Assembly (NCBI GenBank): GCA_963971425.1
Contig: OZ020523.1
Location: 16,054,867 to 16,118,866 of the forward strand
Direction: 5' to 3'
DNA: 64,000 nucleotides
Source: Bryoerythrophyllum caledonicum
Lineage: Eukaryota > Streptophyta > Bryopsida > Pottiales > Pottiaceae
Part shown: piece after piece, positions 53,773 to 64,000 of the stretch
Layout: each line of letters begins with the position of its first letter
Numbering within the stretch: position 1 is the stretch's first letter
Translations under genes and position numbers: made by a program
Notes under the pieces: model-generated
Database searches by the model: none
What the model saw: only the letters and a program-made list of their open reading frames with translations
What the model was told of the DNA's origin: nothing

Positions 53773-54044
53773 GGGCGCGTGCGAATGGGGCCGGGCGCCT
53801 GCGATCCAGGGTCGGGCGCGTGCGCTGTGAGGCCGGGGGCGCGCGAATAGGGGCCGGGCGCGTGCCTTTTGAGGCCAGGCGCGCACTCTTTGGGGCCGGG
53901 CGCGCGCGAATGGGGGCTTGGCGCGCACGAATAGTGACACTGCGCGCGCGAATGGGGACCGGGCGCGTGCTCTCTGAGGCCGGGCGCGCGCGAATAGTGG
54001 CCGGGCGCTTGCGCCGTGGGGCCGGGCGAGTGCCTTTTGATTAC
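53773..54044. repeat. 21-bp GC-rich minisatellite, about thirteen copies
   Basis: Units of GGGCGCGTGCGAATGGGGCC type, 21 bp after the first 20-bp unit, starting at 53773, 53793, 53814 and so on to 54024. Because 21 is a multiple of three, a frame reading GAGRARM-like heptads stays open (53745-54206). An AT-rich array of ACAATCTCA words follows (54040-54110). Confidence 0.92.
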
Positions 54045-54400
54045 AATCTCAATTACAATCTCAAAACTTACAATCTCACCTCAAAACTTGTAATTTCAAT
54101 CTCCACAACTCAAATATGCAATTTTGCAAGTCCAACTTTGTATGCCAACCTCCAAGATCACAACTCCAACTTCAGAACTTTTTCACTCCAAGTTTACAAC
54201 TCATAATTTACAATTCAATCTTTTAGTGCTTAACTCAAAAAATTCATGTTATGAAAGAAATTCCAAAACATTGCCAAATATATTTTATTTTTTAATCAAT
54301 ACAACTTTTTTTAAATTTCAATGCAATGGTCGTTTATTATCCGGTAAGGTTTCTACTATAGCCGGCTATGACCATTTTGTGAAGTAGTCCGATGAAGATA
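54045..54400. other. no gene seen
   Basis: AT-rich sequence with loosely repeated ACAATCTCA/CAAAACTTG words near the minisatellite, then nonrepetitive sequence. Confidence 0.5.
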
Positions 54401-54512
54401 TCCGATACACTTCTCCTTTAGATGGTTACACTACGGCCAGTCAAGACCTCTTCATGAAGTTGTCCGGTACACTTCTCCTCTAGGTGGTTACACTACGGCC
54501 GGTCAAGATCTC
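54401..54512. repeat. 62-bp tandem duplication
   Basis: TCCGATACACTTCTCC at 54401 and TCCGGTACACTTCTCC at 54463 begin two copies, each containing GGTTACACTACGGCC; a more degenerate third copy may precede them. It lies downstream of the kinase gene. Confidence 0.8.
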
Positions 54513-55014
54513 TAGACACATTTTTTTATTGTCTTTTCCTCTTCTCCGACACATCGTCCTTTGCCTCAAATAACCATGTCTTGGGCATGCCTTCTTGACC
54601 GACCGGTGCACTTCTTCACCATAATGTAAACAGGCCCTAAGATCCTATGAAGCTAGACTAACAATAGCTTACGTTAAAAAAGTTGTCAACAAATCACAAT
54701 TGAGATTGACATTGAAGGAATGTGCACAAATCTTTAAAAGCCCTTTACTGGACATTTGGTGCTTTAGGGGTTAAGATTCAAGGACTCTACTATCTTAATA
54801 TTCACATATAAATGATTTCATGATGGAGAAACACTTCTTCAATAGCCTCTTAATGATCAAATGTCCACAAATGGTCTATTTGGAAAACTTTGCATGATAC
54901 TCTGGAGATTTCATGAAAAAGTGATGCTACACAAAGCACTTTCTCTTTGAAGGCAAGCATTTTGAGGTAATTTACCACCTACCAAAAACTCCATCGAAGT
55001 AAAAATCTCGACCT

Positions 55015-56382
55015 CTACCAAAACAATTTATTGATGTTGAAACACCTCAAAAGCTCACCCCTAATATCCCTAAATGTTGGCCTTGCAGACACATTTTGCT
55101 GCCAACATCTTGAAATCAACTCCTTCACCCTACAATCTACATCATCAGGAAATGTAGGTCTCTCTCCATTAATCACACGATCTTGATATTCTTTAGCTCC
55201 TGTAAATCCTTCTCGCTCAAACGGAAGAAAGCCGGTGGCAATCTCATAGCATAACATGCCATAACTGTACACATCAGATGCCTTTGTAAACAAAGATGTT
55301 GGACATTGCTTTTTTATAGGATCCCTTATGCCCAACAACACTTCCGGTGCTCTCCAAAACCCTGTTCCCATCACACCAAGTGCACATTCCCAATCGGATA
55401 CGTGAGGCGAAACAAATTTCTCTGGCACATGACTCTCAATGTCAACCACATTACTCTCCCAAGTGGTTCGATTGTCTCGTGAAGCAGCCAACAAGACATT
55501 GGAGGCCTTGAGATCTCTATGCACCACATCCCATCCATGTAATCGGTTCATAAAACTTGCAATGTAATACATCAAGTCTGTAGTTGTGATGATATCAAAG
55601 GGTGGTCCTTGATTGTGATTGGCTTGCTTCTTCAAGTCGATGAGCCGTCGCAAATCACCCCATTCTCTCCGCATCACCATTGCAATCCTCCCATCATTGG
55701 GCAGCAACATCACATGCTCAACCCAAGTAGAAAAACTACTCTGATACCATGAGGAACTCTGTGGCCATTGCTTAACAAGGTCTCGCAAATAATATCCTCG
55801 TCCAAATACCTTGAACACAACATGCCTGCCCCAACGGCCTTCCGGCATATCAGTGCGGATGCCTGCATAGATCGTGGCTTCCCCTCCAACACCAATCTTC
55901 TCACCAATCTCATAAACCCCACCTTTATCCTGAGCGAAACGACGGCTCCATAATGGATGCTTCCGGAGTTCGGTGATGGTTTCCCTGTTGGCTTGCAATA
56001 TCTCCTCGTCCAACTCTCTCTCATCATCTTCCTGGCCAGGCTCTGAACATTCACTACCATTGCCTTCCTGAACAGAGATTCCTCCCCGTTGCACCGAGGT
56101 TCGATGCACCTTAGAACATTCGATTTCGAAGTCCACCCGGTTGGTATACTTGTCCCGATTCTCTATCATCCATTGAGTGCGTGCGGAGTAGTACTGGTTG
56201 CTCGAGGTTGATGCCGGCTTTACGTCCGTCGCCTCAACTGCTGCTGGCCCTTCCGATGATGGCTGCACTTCAACTGCGGTGTAGAAACTGGGGCAGACCT
56301 CCGACACTGCCGTGTCTGCAGCATCCTTATACGTCTCTTTCGCAGCAACCGCACTGGCCATGGCACTCAACAAGCGCTTCAA
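55015..56382 (-). CDS. Ser/Thr-type protein kinase, single exon, with DWE in place of DFG
   Basis: The 455-residue frame has a ~150-residue N-terminal region (acidic near 115-130) and a C-terminal kinase domain. Visible elements are the glycine-rich loop IGVGGEATI (163-171), the ATP-binding Lys in VVFKVF (191), HRDLKASN (288-295), SDWECALGVMGTGFWRAPE (329-347), SDVYSYGMLCYEIATG, and the final Arg in SARPTFRDI. The metal-binding Asp is kept but Phe and Gly of DFG are replaced by Trp and Glu. All other key residues are present, so it may still be active. Related kinases occur in non-seed plants as far as I recall. The lack of introns could mean a retrocopy or a family trait. Confidence 0.85.
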   Translation of the reverse strand: MKRLLSAMASAVAAKETYKDAADTAVSEVCPSFYTAVEVQPSSEGPAAVEATDVKPASTSSNQYYSARTQWMIENRDKYTNRVDFEIECSKVHRTSVQRGGISVQEGNGSECSEPGQEDDERELDEEILQANRETITELRKHPLWSRRFAQDKGGVYEIGEKIGVGGEATIYAGIRTDMPEGRWGRHVVFKVFGRGYYLRDLVKQWPQSSSWYQSSFSTWVEHVMLLPNDGRIAMVMRREWGDLRRLIDLKKQANHNQGPPFDIITTTDLMYYIASFMNRLHGWDVVHRDLKASNVLLAASRDNRTTWESNVVDIESHVPEKFVSPHVSDWECALGVMGTGFWRAPEVLLGIRDPIKKQCPTSLFTKASDVYSYGMLCYEIATGFLPFEREGFTGAKEYQDRVINGERPTFPDDVDCRVKELISRCWQQNVSARPTFRDIRGELLRCFNINKLFW

Positions 56383-57951
56383 ATCACCTCCACGCTACAG
56401 ATCTGAAGAAAACTTGCCCAGACCTTCCACATACACACACCATTTCATTCATTAGCCGAGCCTTCTGCTTTTGGCCGGACTACTGACCAAGTACTCAACA
56501 AGTGCACAGGAAATTCAGCAAGCATATTCAATCACCGAGCAGTCACGCAATCCTAACAGACCGCATAAGCACACAAGGCGCACAAGCCCTCATCGCGTAC
56601 CATCCCCCACAAAGCAAAAGAGTCAATCTTAACAAAACCAAGACAACAGAGCAATCCTAACAAAACCAAGTCTCAATCTTGAAACGAACAGGACCAGAAA
56701 CCACGCCTCCATTCCCAAACCCTAGCCCTCAAATGCTTCAAATCTAGTGAAAGCACAAGTGCACATCAGAGAGAGGTCGCCTCTTCTAACACCGATCCAG
56801 GCCAGACCAAACATATACAACCAACAGGAGCTGATCGATAATCACCAGAAGAGGGTTGCGATATCCCGTAAGCACCTTTAGCTTCCCTGGTTTCCGCGGT
56901 CATCGCTGCGTGAGCCAACCAATCCCGCTGCAACGCCGCAGGTGAGCAACAGCCAATGCCAAACGATGCCCACGTCGTTCCGCAAGCAAAGCGTTCGGCA
57001 TTCAGGATCAGGTCCGAGCAACAACAGCAGCGACACCAGAAGACAGCTCCAGGCACGGGGGCAACTTGACATTGTCGGGCGAATACCACGTCAAACACAG
57101 TTTCCACGCTGCTTCCACTTCCACAGTAGGAGTCTACCATTAATGACATGTAGTGTAAACGCGTAATTGTTCTGGAAATGCTATTACATTTCACTTCTGA
57201 TATAAATTTTTTTTGAGAGTATGGCTATCAATACCATTCAAAGAGGGGGATCATTGTAAACATAGTTCGGGAAAACATACACCGAGAGCAAAATTTATAG
57301 CAATTACTGATCAATCAGTGTGGTATCCCACAACGTTTCATTACTACTGTAGCCTCCATCCAAACGAATATCCAGCTGCAGACGAAAATCTTGGCAAAAC
57401 CGAGTGGACTAATTCTTCACCAAGATTGCTGCTTTCACATTATGCAACACCACCTCACCAGCTTGCATCTACCCGCACAATTCCCCGCATTGGCTACAGT
57501 TCCGTGAGATGCCTTCATCGACGGAACAGAACAATGCCTTTATAGCAAATGATAGGTCTTTTGTTTCTACCCATTCACTTCATTTTCTCTTCAGTTGCAA
57601 CGAGGACAATTTCGCAGAACCAGGCCTTTCGAAGGAAGGATTTTGCGAAAAGTGAATCCAAAAGTTTGGAACCCGCTTGCACATACTCATCTCGGATCCG
57701 TGTATTTGATTCTGTTCATGGTTGTACAAACAGAATGGCACGAGAACTAGGAAGAAATGAATCTGCATGCGTTTGAAAAGGTAAATGTTCCGTGATCGTA
57801 TAGCAAGAAGAATCCTACGCTGCAAAAGCCATTGACCTACAAACGAATCAATAATGCATCAACTCTCCTCTCCCTAAAGCTGGTGGCAGCAATTGTGTTG
57901 CAGCTCGCCTCTCAGGATTTCAGATACGGCTCCATCACCGAACGAATGGCC
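56383..57951. other. no supported gene (kinase 5' flank and APRT 3' flank)
   Basis: Short ORFs on both strands (for example 56766-57194 minus) show no domain. The left part is probably the kinase promoter and 5' UTR; the right part includes the APRT 3' UTR. Confidence 0.5.
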
Positions 57952-59103
57952 TTACTCGCCCTCGTACTCCACCAAGATGTACAGCGGCTTCCCGGACAAC
58001 TTCTCACGGCCCTGTGCACACACGATCCAAAACAACGTCACAACCTCAACCTCAAAAGCCTCTGTGACTTTGTGACCTTGTGGAGAAAGAAGATTCACCT
58101 TCAGGTCCACCAGCTCGATCAAGCACCCACATTCCACAATCTCCGCTCCAACTTGGTCTGCATACAAGAATAGTCACGTAAACAAACATGAGTTCCTCGC
58201 AAGGTGTCCTACAACTGCGCCAAAACGAAACAAAATTCGATGCTTCCATGTGCAGGATGAAGTGGATGTTGACCTAGCAATTTGGTGGCGGCGCCGAGAG
58301 TTCCTCCGGTCGCAATCAGGTCGTCGATGAGCACCACGCGCTCGTTCTTCTCGATTGCGCCCACGTGCATCTCGATGCAGTCCGTCCCGTACTCCAGGCT
58401 GTATTCTTGTCTGATCACAGGGCCTGCACAGAAAGATCAGGAAAAACAAAAGATGATGTTACAAAGTCACCCACAATTTTAACATGTTGGTGTATGGTAC
58501 TACTATCCGGTGGCTATTAGGTGTGGAATAGCTTGGTGATGAATCCGTAGTTCTAGATGTGCACCTTCAATTCATAGAGTACTCCATGAATATGTCCATA
58601 CCTGGAAGTTTGCGAGGCTTGCGCATGGGCACGAACTTGGCGCCGATGGCGAGCGCAATCGGAGGTCCGAAGATGAACCCACGCGCTTCGATGCCTGCAT
58701 CAAAAACAGTATCCAGAGTTGGTTACTTTCCAGGTCTTAACATCACATAATCTACACCCATGGAGGAAGACTCGTACCCACGATGACGTCGATCTTCTGG
58801 TCGCGGTACCGCTCCACGAAGATGTCGATGGTGTCCTTGAACGCCTTGTGATCCAACAGCAAGGTCGTCACATCACGAAACATAATCCCTGCGCCATGTC
58901 AAAAACCCCTTCCTATCAGGACATGGCATCAGGGGATGCAAAAACCTTCTTCATGCAGGACATTCGCCATTACTACGCGCATTGCTCATGAGAAAATCAA
59001 AGTGCGGAGGTTGTGATTTACCCTTGTGAGGAAAGTCAGGGATGGCGCGGATGCTGTCTGAGATGTACTGGACCCGAGGATCGCCGCTCCTGGTGGCCGA
59101 CAT
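57952..59103 (-). CDS. APT: adenine phosphoribosyltransferase, six exons
   Basis: Coding exons on the minus strand are 59103-59022, 58888-58778, 58694-58602, 58423-58274, 58157-58099 and 58011-57952. They join in phase to 184 residues. The enzyme converts adenine and PRPP to AMP (purine salvage) and in plants also acts on cytokinin bases. Signatures are [26 protein letters not shown]-type [38 protein letters not shown] and the PRPP-binding [14 protein letters not shown]. It aligns with Arabidopsis APT1 to the C-terminus. The start [12 protein letters not shown] gives a cytosolic form. An acceptor-like TTGCTAG lies 12 bases upstream of the ATG, so a 5' UTR intron is likely. Confidence 0.95.
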
Positions 59104-59966
59104 CTTGTGCAGCCTCTAGCAAAGTAAACACCGCTTCAGAAACAAGACATGAACCTAGAACTGCAGCTTCAACAGTAACCCTCTCGCCAAACCCTAAACT
59201 GGCTTTCAAAAGCCGCTCCTAACAACACCAAACCTTGTCCAACCTCTCTGTCTAGATAACAAATGTTACCACCGCACCAATATTGGCGTTACACCAAGAC
59301 TAGAATTGCAGCTTCAAACCTCATCGCCAATGGTTTCCAGCAACAAAGTGATCAACACCCAAACCAATCCTCTCGCCAAACCCTAAACCTCCAAATTGGC
59401 CATATCTGTCGATGAAACAAATCCGAAAACAAACCGTGTTAAAATGCGCAGAAAACAAAGAAATGCGGAGACACCCACCTCGAGTAGACAAGCGGAGGAG
59501 CTGCAATGTGGAGTGAGGAGTGGCGCACAAAAGCTTCGAACTCCTTGACGCTTCCTACTGCAGCCAGTTCACAAATTCCGCAGTCAGATACTTGAAGCCC
59601 AGAAAAAGGAGACGATCTGGTACTGTACAAACATGGGCCCCATCCGCAACAGAAATACGGATATTCGCGATTGAAGGCCCGAGAATCCTCTCCAGGTACC
59701 GCAAAATCAGCATTCCTCTTCGAATTCATAGATTTCTGATGTGAAAATTCCTTACATTCTAAAGCAGGCGATTGTGCTCTTCATTCATCGTGAGCCAACC
59801 CGAAATGTGCACATCGACATCCCGATGAAGTAACAAGTGATGACATTGTCGTATACTTTACTTGGAAATCGTAATCAGCAGCTTCTGTGAGGAATTCATC
59901 TCTTCAGGTTGAAGATGCCGTGAATATTTTAGGTTTAAGCTGCTTTCGCAGCCGCGGTCGCCATGG
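59104..59966. promoter_or_regulatory. head-to-head intergenic region between APRT and ferroportin
   Basis: About 860 bp separate the two divergent start codons. It probably holds the APRT 5' UTR with an intron (donor-like GAGGTGGGT near 59480, acceptor just before the APRT ATG) and promoters of both genes. The minus-strand frame 59439-59729 is not joined in phase to APRT, so I do not call it coding. Confidence 0.5.
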
Positions 59967-62900
59967 ATGGCTGTGGATATTTTTTGGAGACATCTGTTCT
60001 CTATTTCAGAGTGTGTTTACCGGAGATTTGAGAACACTGTTGAGGTCGTTTTAGAGTTTGGTGAGAGCTCGGTTGCCATGGAGATTCAATTTTCTCGCGC
60101 TGCTGCAATGGCGGAGATTGTCACCGCTGAGAGCGACGCGTTCTTGCCTTCGAGTTCTCGAGCTTTAGAAGAGGAATTCAAGGTTGCGGAGAAGCTCCAA
60201 GATTCCAGTGAGGAGGAAAATTTGCGCCACCTCGTTCGATGTCTGTATTGGAGCCATTTCCTGTCCCGCTGGGGAGATAGGTATCCTCAAAGATCGCTTC
60301 TATTACTTCTCTTAGTTTTTTCTAGTTGGAAGTTGGCAGACATCACACCACCTTGTAAATTTAGCAGTTCAGGAAGCTCTCTATGAACATGAATCTGTAG
60401 TGCATTATCTGAAACTCATACTCTCGATCTGGCTAGCACGAGACTAACTGATTTAAACTCTATCAGGATGTGGGAGTTTGCAGTGGGGTTGTTCATGCTG
60501 CAAGTGTTTCCGGATTCACTGCTCCTGGTTGCTATCTACGGCCTCGTGGAAACAGCTTCTGTAGCTACTCTTGGCGTTCTCGTTGGCGAGCTCGTGGATA
60601 AGTGTCCCCGTCTTAGGGTAAGATCTCTTAACTCATGAAGTTAAGGATTCAATGAAGATATTCACTGTATTGGCAGTTGAGGGAGTACTCTCTTAAGGTT
60701 TTTTGATGAATATCTCCATGCCTGCTTTGAGGTTGAATTTCTTCAATTTTTAAGTGATCATGTGCTGTTTGGGACTACGAATGTTTCTAACGATGGTTGT
60801 GTTTGACAACCAGATGGTGCAGCTTTCGTTGGGGATACAGAATGGATCTGTTGTAGCAGCTGCTTTGGGCATCGTCTTGCTCTTGCTCAACCCGGGGACA
60901 GCGCCTGGAGGATTCGCCGCCTTTGTGATACTGGTTGTTCTTGTGAATGCGTTCGGTGCAATTAGCGCCCTTGCAGGCATGGCCATGGACGTCGTGGTCG
61001 AGCGTGACTGGTATGCACAGCTATTTCTCAGTTGGCTGTTGTTTCTGTAAATCTGGTGAAGAGATCTTTGCATATTGAGACAATGTTATCGTGAGTTTTC
61101 TCCCCTTTACTAATAAAAATGAGCTCTCAAATTCATCTAGAACTAGCTCAAAGAAGAAAACGGTGGCTAAGATTCATGACTTCTCCTTCTTCCTTCTCAA
61201 ACTAGTTCTATCTTGAGTTTAAAGACCACCAAGCTCTTCCTCATCTAAATGCTATGAAGAACGAGGAAAGTCTAGTGATATTAGAAATTAAGAGGGGTAT
61301 TTAATGGAAAGTTTGGATGACTTTACAAATGACTCGATTACGTCTTGACTTGTTTGATATTTGTTCCAGGGTGGTTTTGATTGCTGAGAACCAGGGGGAA
61401 GGTTTTTTGACTCAAATCAATGCAACCATGCGGCGCATCGACCTGAGCTGCAAGCTCCTGGCGCCAGTGGCCGTGGGTTTCATGATGAGTTCTGTGTCGG
61501 TGCTGTCGAGCGCTGTTCTGATTGCCCTGTGGAACGTCACCTCGGTCTGGGTGGAGTATTGGCTTCTCCATCACGTGTACATGGCTCTGCCCATCTTACA
61601 ACAGAAGAGCGTTAGGCGCCAGGATTCCTCAGCCTCTGGAGAAGTGGAACTGGGCAGTCTCACATCAGGCAACATTGTTCAGGTACCAAAAGGCAACATT
61701 CTCATGTTTGGAGCTCTTGATTGGGAGTTGTTCTCCTAACTTTGGCAGTTTAAAAGTCCTTCCTAAACATGTATTTTCATCCTCAAACTCTCATTTTGGC
61801 AAAGTAATGAATATTTCAATATTTGCAACCGTTTTTCTCGTTAATTTAGGGGCTCTTACATCAAATTGTGTGTAATTTTCTGAAGGTGGAAAATAACGAA
61901 GAAGTGCGCTTACTAGGAAGGAGAGTTGCACCCCAGCAATCTGGCTTTGTTGAGAAGCTGAAGCATCTTCCGTTGGTTGAAGGCTGGGCTACATATATGC
62001 ACCAGGAGGCAATGTTAGCAGGATTGGCCCTGGCACTTTTGTACTTCACGGTTTTGAGGTGCGTTTCCTTGGCTGGGTGCATCAAAACCATGTTGTATTC
62101 ATTTCTGAGAGAGTTTTCACTACTTCAATTCTCGTCAAGAGAGAGAAGACTCATTCAGTTATCAACCCTGAAGTGCCCAAGCAAAAAATGAAAATGGAAC
62201 TTTAAACCTCGAACGATTGAAATATTATCTTCTTATGTGTATTCGAACGACCTCATGTTTTAGGATAAACTTTCTCCTATTCACTAGTGTACAATTCGGT
62301 CCTTTATTGATTATTAAATGTTGGTAGTACATACCCGTGGTTCGTGCAGCTTTGGATCATTCATGACAGCAGTTCTGAATTGGAGAGGCATCCCTGCTTA
62401 TGCTCTGGCGCTTGCTCGCGGCGCTGCAGCTCTTTGTGGAATCTTAGCAACAGTTATTTATCCATTTGTACATGCTCGTCTTCACACTATTCGCACAGGA
62501 ATCTGGTCAATTTGGATCCAGGTACGTGCAGTCAACTTTACAAATGTCTCATATGCTGACGACTATTACTTTGAACATTATAGGCAAATTAGGAAGAAGT
62601 CTTATGGAGGTATCCATTACTTTGGCAGTTTCGTTTTATGAGTTTCAAAACACACTACATCTGCATGCTTAGAGAGGACTTCCTAAACTGCCAAAGTTGT
62701 GAGAACAACTGCCAATCAATAATGAACAACTCCATGGCATGAATATAGCAAGATGATCACGTATTTCATTCGGTTTGACCGTTGCAAGCACTGGTTGACT
62801 ATTTGCTAATTAACAGCAAACGAAAAGGGGTAGGTCTTGAGATTTGGACTTCTTTCTTGCATCCATGAGTCTGTAAGATAAATGTTAGTCTTAGTCTTAA

Positions 62901-63061
62901 TATTTGTACGTGGGGATGAGCAGTGCTCGCTGTTATCAGTTTGCGTAATTTCCATATGGATTCACGACTCAAGACTCGCGTCAATTCTGCTGATTAGCGG
63001 CGTGGCAGCTTCACGCCTCGGTCTTTGGATGTTCGACCTCTCAGTGACCCAGCTCATGCAG
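59967..63061 (+). CDS. ferroportin / IREG-type iron-regulated transporter (SLC40), seven exons, 3' end outside the window
   Basis: Exons 59967-60280, 60467-60617, 60814-61010, 61370-61682, 61886-62058, 62350-62521 and 62924-63061 join in phase. The product belongs to the ferroportin family, exporters of Fe(II) and in plants also Co/Ni, at the plasma membrane or vacuole. Signatures are FLSRWGDRMWEFAVGLFM, GLVETASVATLGVLVGELVD, VVERDWVVLIAE, MRRIDLSCKLLAPVAVGF, WVEYWLLHHVY, TVLSFGSFMTAVLNWRGIPAYALALARG and GVAASRLGLWMFDLSVTQLMQ. These match Arabidopsis IREG1/2-like proteins more than the plastid IREG3. The start is uncertain (ATG at 59967 or at the later MEIQF or MAEIV). The last exon is not found before 64000. 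Confidence 0.93.
61095..61255. repeat. dispersed repeat in ferroportin intron 3, also at 63140-63330
   Basis: Shared words in the same order: GAGCTCTCAAATTC / TAGCTCTCAAATTC, GGCTAA(G/A)ATTCAT, CTTGAGTTTA(A/G)AGACCACC and AAGCTCTT. Noncoding, family unknown. Confidence 0.65.
62620..62696. mobile_element. 77-bp MITE in ferroportin intron 6
   Basis: Perfect 12-bp terminal inverted repeats CTTTGGCAGTTT ... AAACTGCCAAAG. Partial relatives lie at about 60361, 61733 and, in the potassium transporter intron, 51665-51750 (GCAGTTTAGGAAGCTCTCT...). Noncoding. Confidence 0.75.
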
Positions 63062-64000
63062 GTCAGGAACCTCCCTCTTTTTTAATACGATCTTGAAATA
63101 TTATAGTTCAATTTATGCGAGTCAAAGATACTATGAGTTTTGACCTCATTTCTCATTTTAAATACTTCAAATCACCCCACATAGCTCTCAAATTCTATAA
63201 TTACCTTAACGAGGAAAAATGCGGCTAAAATTCATTGGTACAACATGACCTCTCCTTCCTTCTATAAGGCGGTCAAAACAATTTCTAACTTGAGTTTAGA
63301 GACCACCAAGCTCTTGATTGAAGGATTCTAGTTGAGGAACCACCAAGTTCTTCTATTGATCTAATGGCTTTTAACCCTTTAGTGCCCATGTCATGTTTCT
63401 CCAAAACCAAGATATGTGCTGATTTTTTTTCTTTGAACTAACTTTGATGGAAATACAATGCCTAATTTTAGTATCCAACCTTACAGAATTGAACTCATGC
63501 CATGATGTGAACTTTGGGGAAAATTTGCACAACATCCAACGGTTGATGAGATAGATTATAGTGTTTAAAGTTACCGTATATCAGTAATTAAAATTGTGGA
63601 CTTTGGAGGGTATACTACTTTATCCATCAATAGATTTTTGCAAGAATTTTTGTACTTTGAATAAAAAGAGGTTCACATGTGCACTAGGTTGATAGCTTTG
63701 CAAACTTACACAAGTAGAAACGGAAGTTTTGTATGCGATGAGAGAGATCAACAATCACAAAACAATGACGAATCTTTGAAAGACAAATTTCAATCAAAAT
63801 GTAAGACCAAAATCATTTTGCATGTGTACGAAATGTAACATAGTATGTGGCATGGTATTCATTGTATTTTAGTGTAATTGACGTATTTTGTGTTGTATTC
63901 CTAGCTTTTCCATGAGTTCTATAACTCCAAATCATGATTTGTTTTTTTTGCAAAGTGTTCATGTGATGTGTGCGCAAATCTGGACTTTAAATTTCACAAC
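63062..64000. other. ferroportin last intron, made of repeats
   Basis: Holds the second copies of two dispersed repeats (63140-63330 and 63735-63985). No exon for the ferroportin C-terminus was found. Confidence 0.6.
63735..63985. repeat. dispersed repeat shared with 33291-33560
   Basis: Same ordered words as the copy at 33291-33560 (GATGAGAGAGAT, CAAATTTCAATCAAA, GACCAAAATCATTTT, AACTCCAAATCATGAT), in the same orientation. Confidence 0.65.

Noticed and set aside
53745-54206. Arg/Gly/Ala-rich ORF of 153 codons
   Set aside because: Produced by the 21-bp repeat; no start context, no homology, flanks noncoding.
56766-57194. Minus-strand 142-codon ORF between the kinase and APRT
   Set aside because: Cys-rich but without any known motif pattern; other frames overlap it equally well.
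59439-59729. Minus-strand ORF upstream of APRT as a transit-peptide exon
   Set aside because: Joining it at its donor-like site to the acceptor before the APRT ATG puts APRT out of frame; the in-phase frame has a stop and no ATG. A 5' UTR exon is more likely.
1-64000. CRISPR array or prokaryotic operons
   Set aside because: The tandem arrays have no constant-repeat/unique-spacer pattern, and the genes are intron-containing plant genes.

Overview
This 64 kb window reads as nuclear DNA of a land plant. The host genes are split by short introns with plant-type splice sites and encode plant proteins: a KUP/HAK potassium transporter, a plant-type nitrobindin, adenine phosphoribosyltransferase, an IREG/ferroportin metal exporter and a protein kinase. 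The kinase has the HRDLKASN...GTGFWRAPE pattern that I associate with non-seed plants, so a bryophyte or lycophyte is my tentative guess. Two runs of exactly 200 N (22231-22430 and 53173-53372) are scaffold joins of unknown true size.

Layout. Positions 1-13833 hold Ty3/gypsy retrotransposon DNA on the minus strand, arranged LTR - internal - LTR - internal, so one 2.0 kb LTR is shared by two internal regions and the second unit runs off the window start. 13834-22230 is a repeat graveyard: small minisatellites, a MITE pair, a LINE 3' fragment and two foldback elements. 22431-32090 holds two related gag-like fossils of an unnamed element family, a large inverted repeat with ~1 kb arms, several tandem arrays, and a clean non-autonomous CACTA element (29403-30737). 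33594-37199 is a decayed pogo/Tigger transposon carrying a hAT-type insertion (35432-36886). It ends 175 bp before the start of an intact nitrobindin gene (37376-39122).

39840-49148 is the most interesting object: a Mutator-like element (MULE) with ~470 bp terminal inverted repeats and a 9-bp target duplication. It carries a MULE transposase on the plus strand and a C48/Ulp1-type protease on the minus strand, convergent. Both genes start inside the terminal repeats, so they share a repeat-encoded N-terminal leader with an LxLxL (EAR-like) motif. The element is also studded with the hexamer CGATAA/TTATCG. A 3.4 kb LTR-type insertion (45220-48627, probably a solo LTR) sits in the proline-rich part of the protease gene.

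51203-53172 is the 5' part of a KUP/HAK transporter gene that is lost at the second gap. A 21-bp minisatellite follows, then an intronless kinase gene (minus, 55015-56382), APRT (minus, six exons, 57952-59103) and, head to head with it, a ferroportin gene (plus, seven exons visible, from 59967, last exon outside the window). Introns of the potassium transporter and ferroportin genes share a tiny MITE family. No pathway links the host genes; most of the window is nested mobile DNA around isolated genes.
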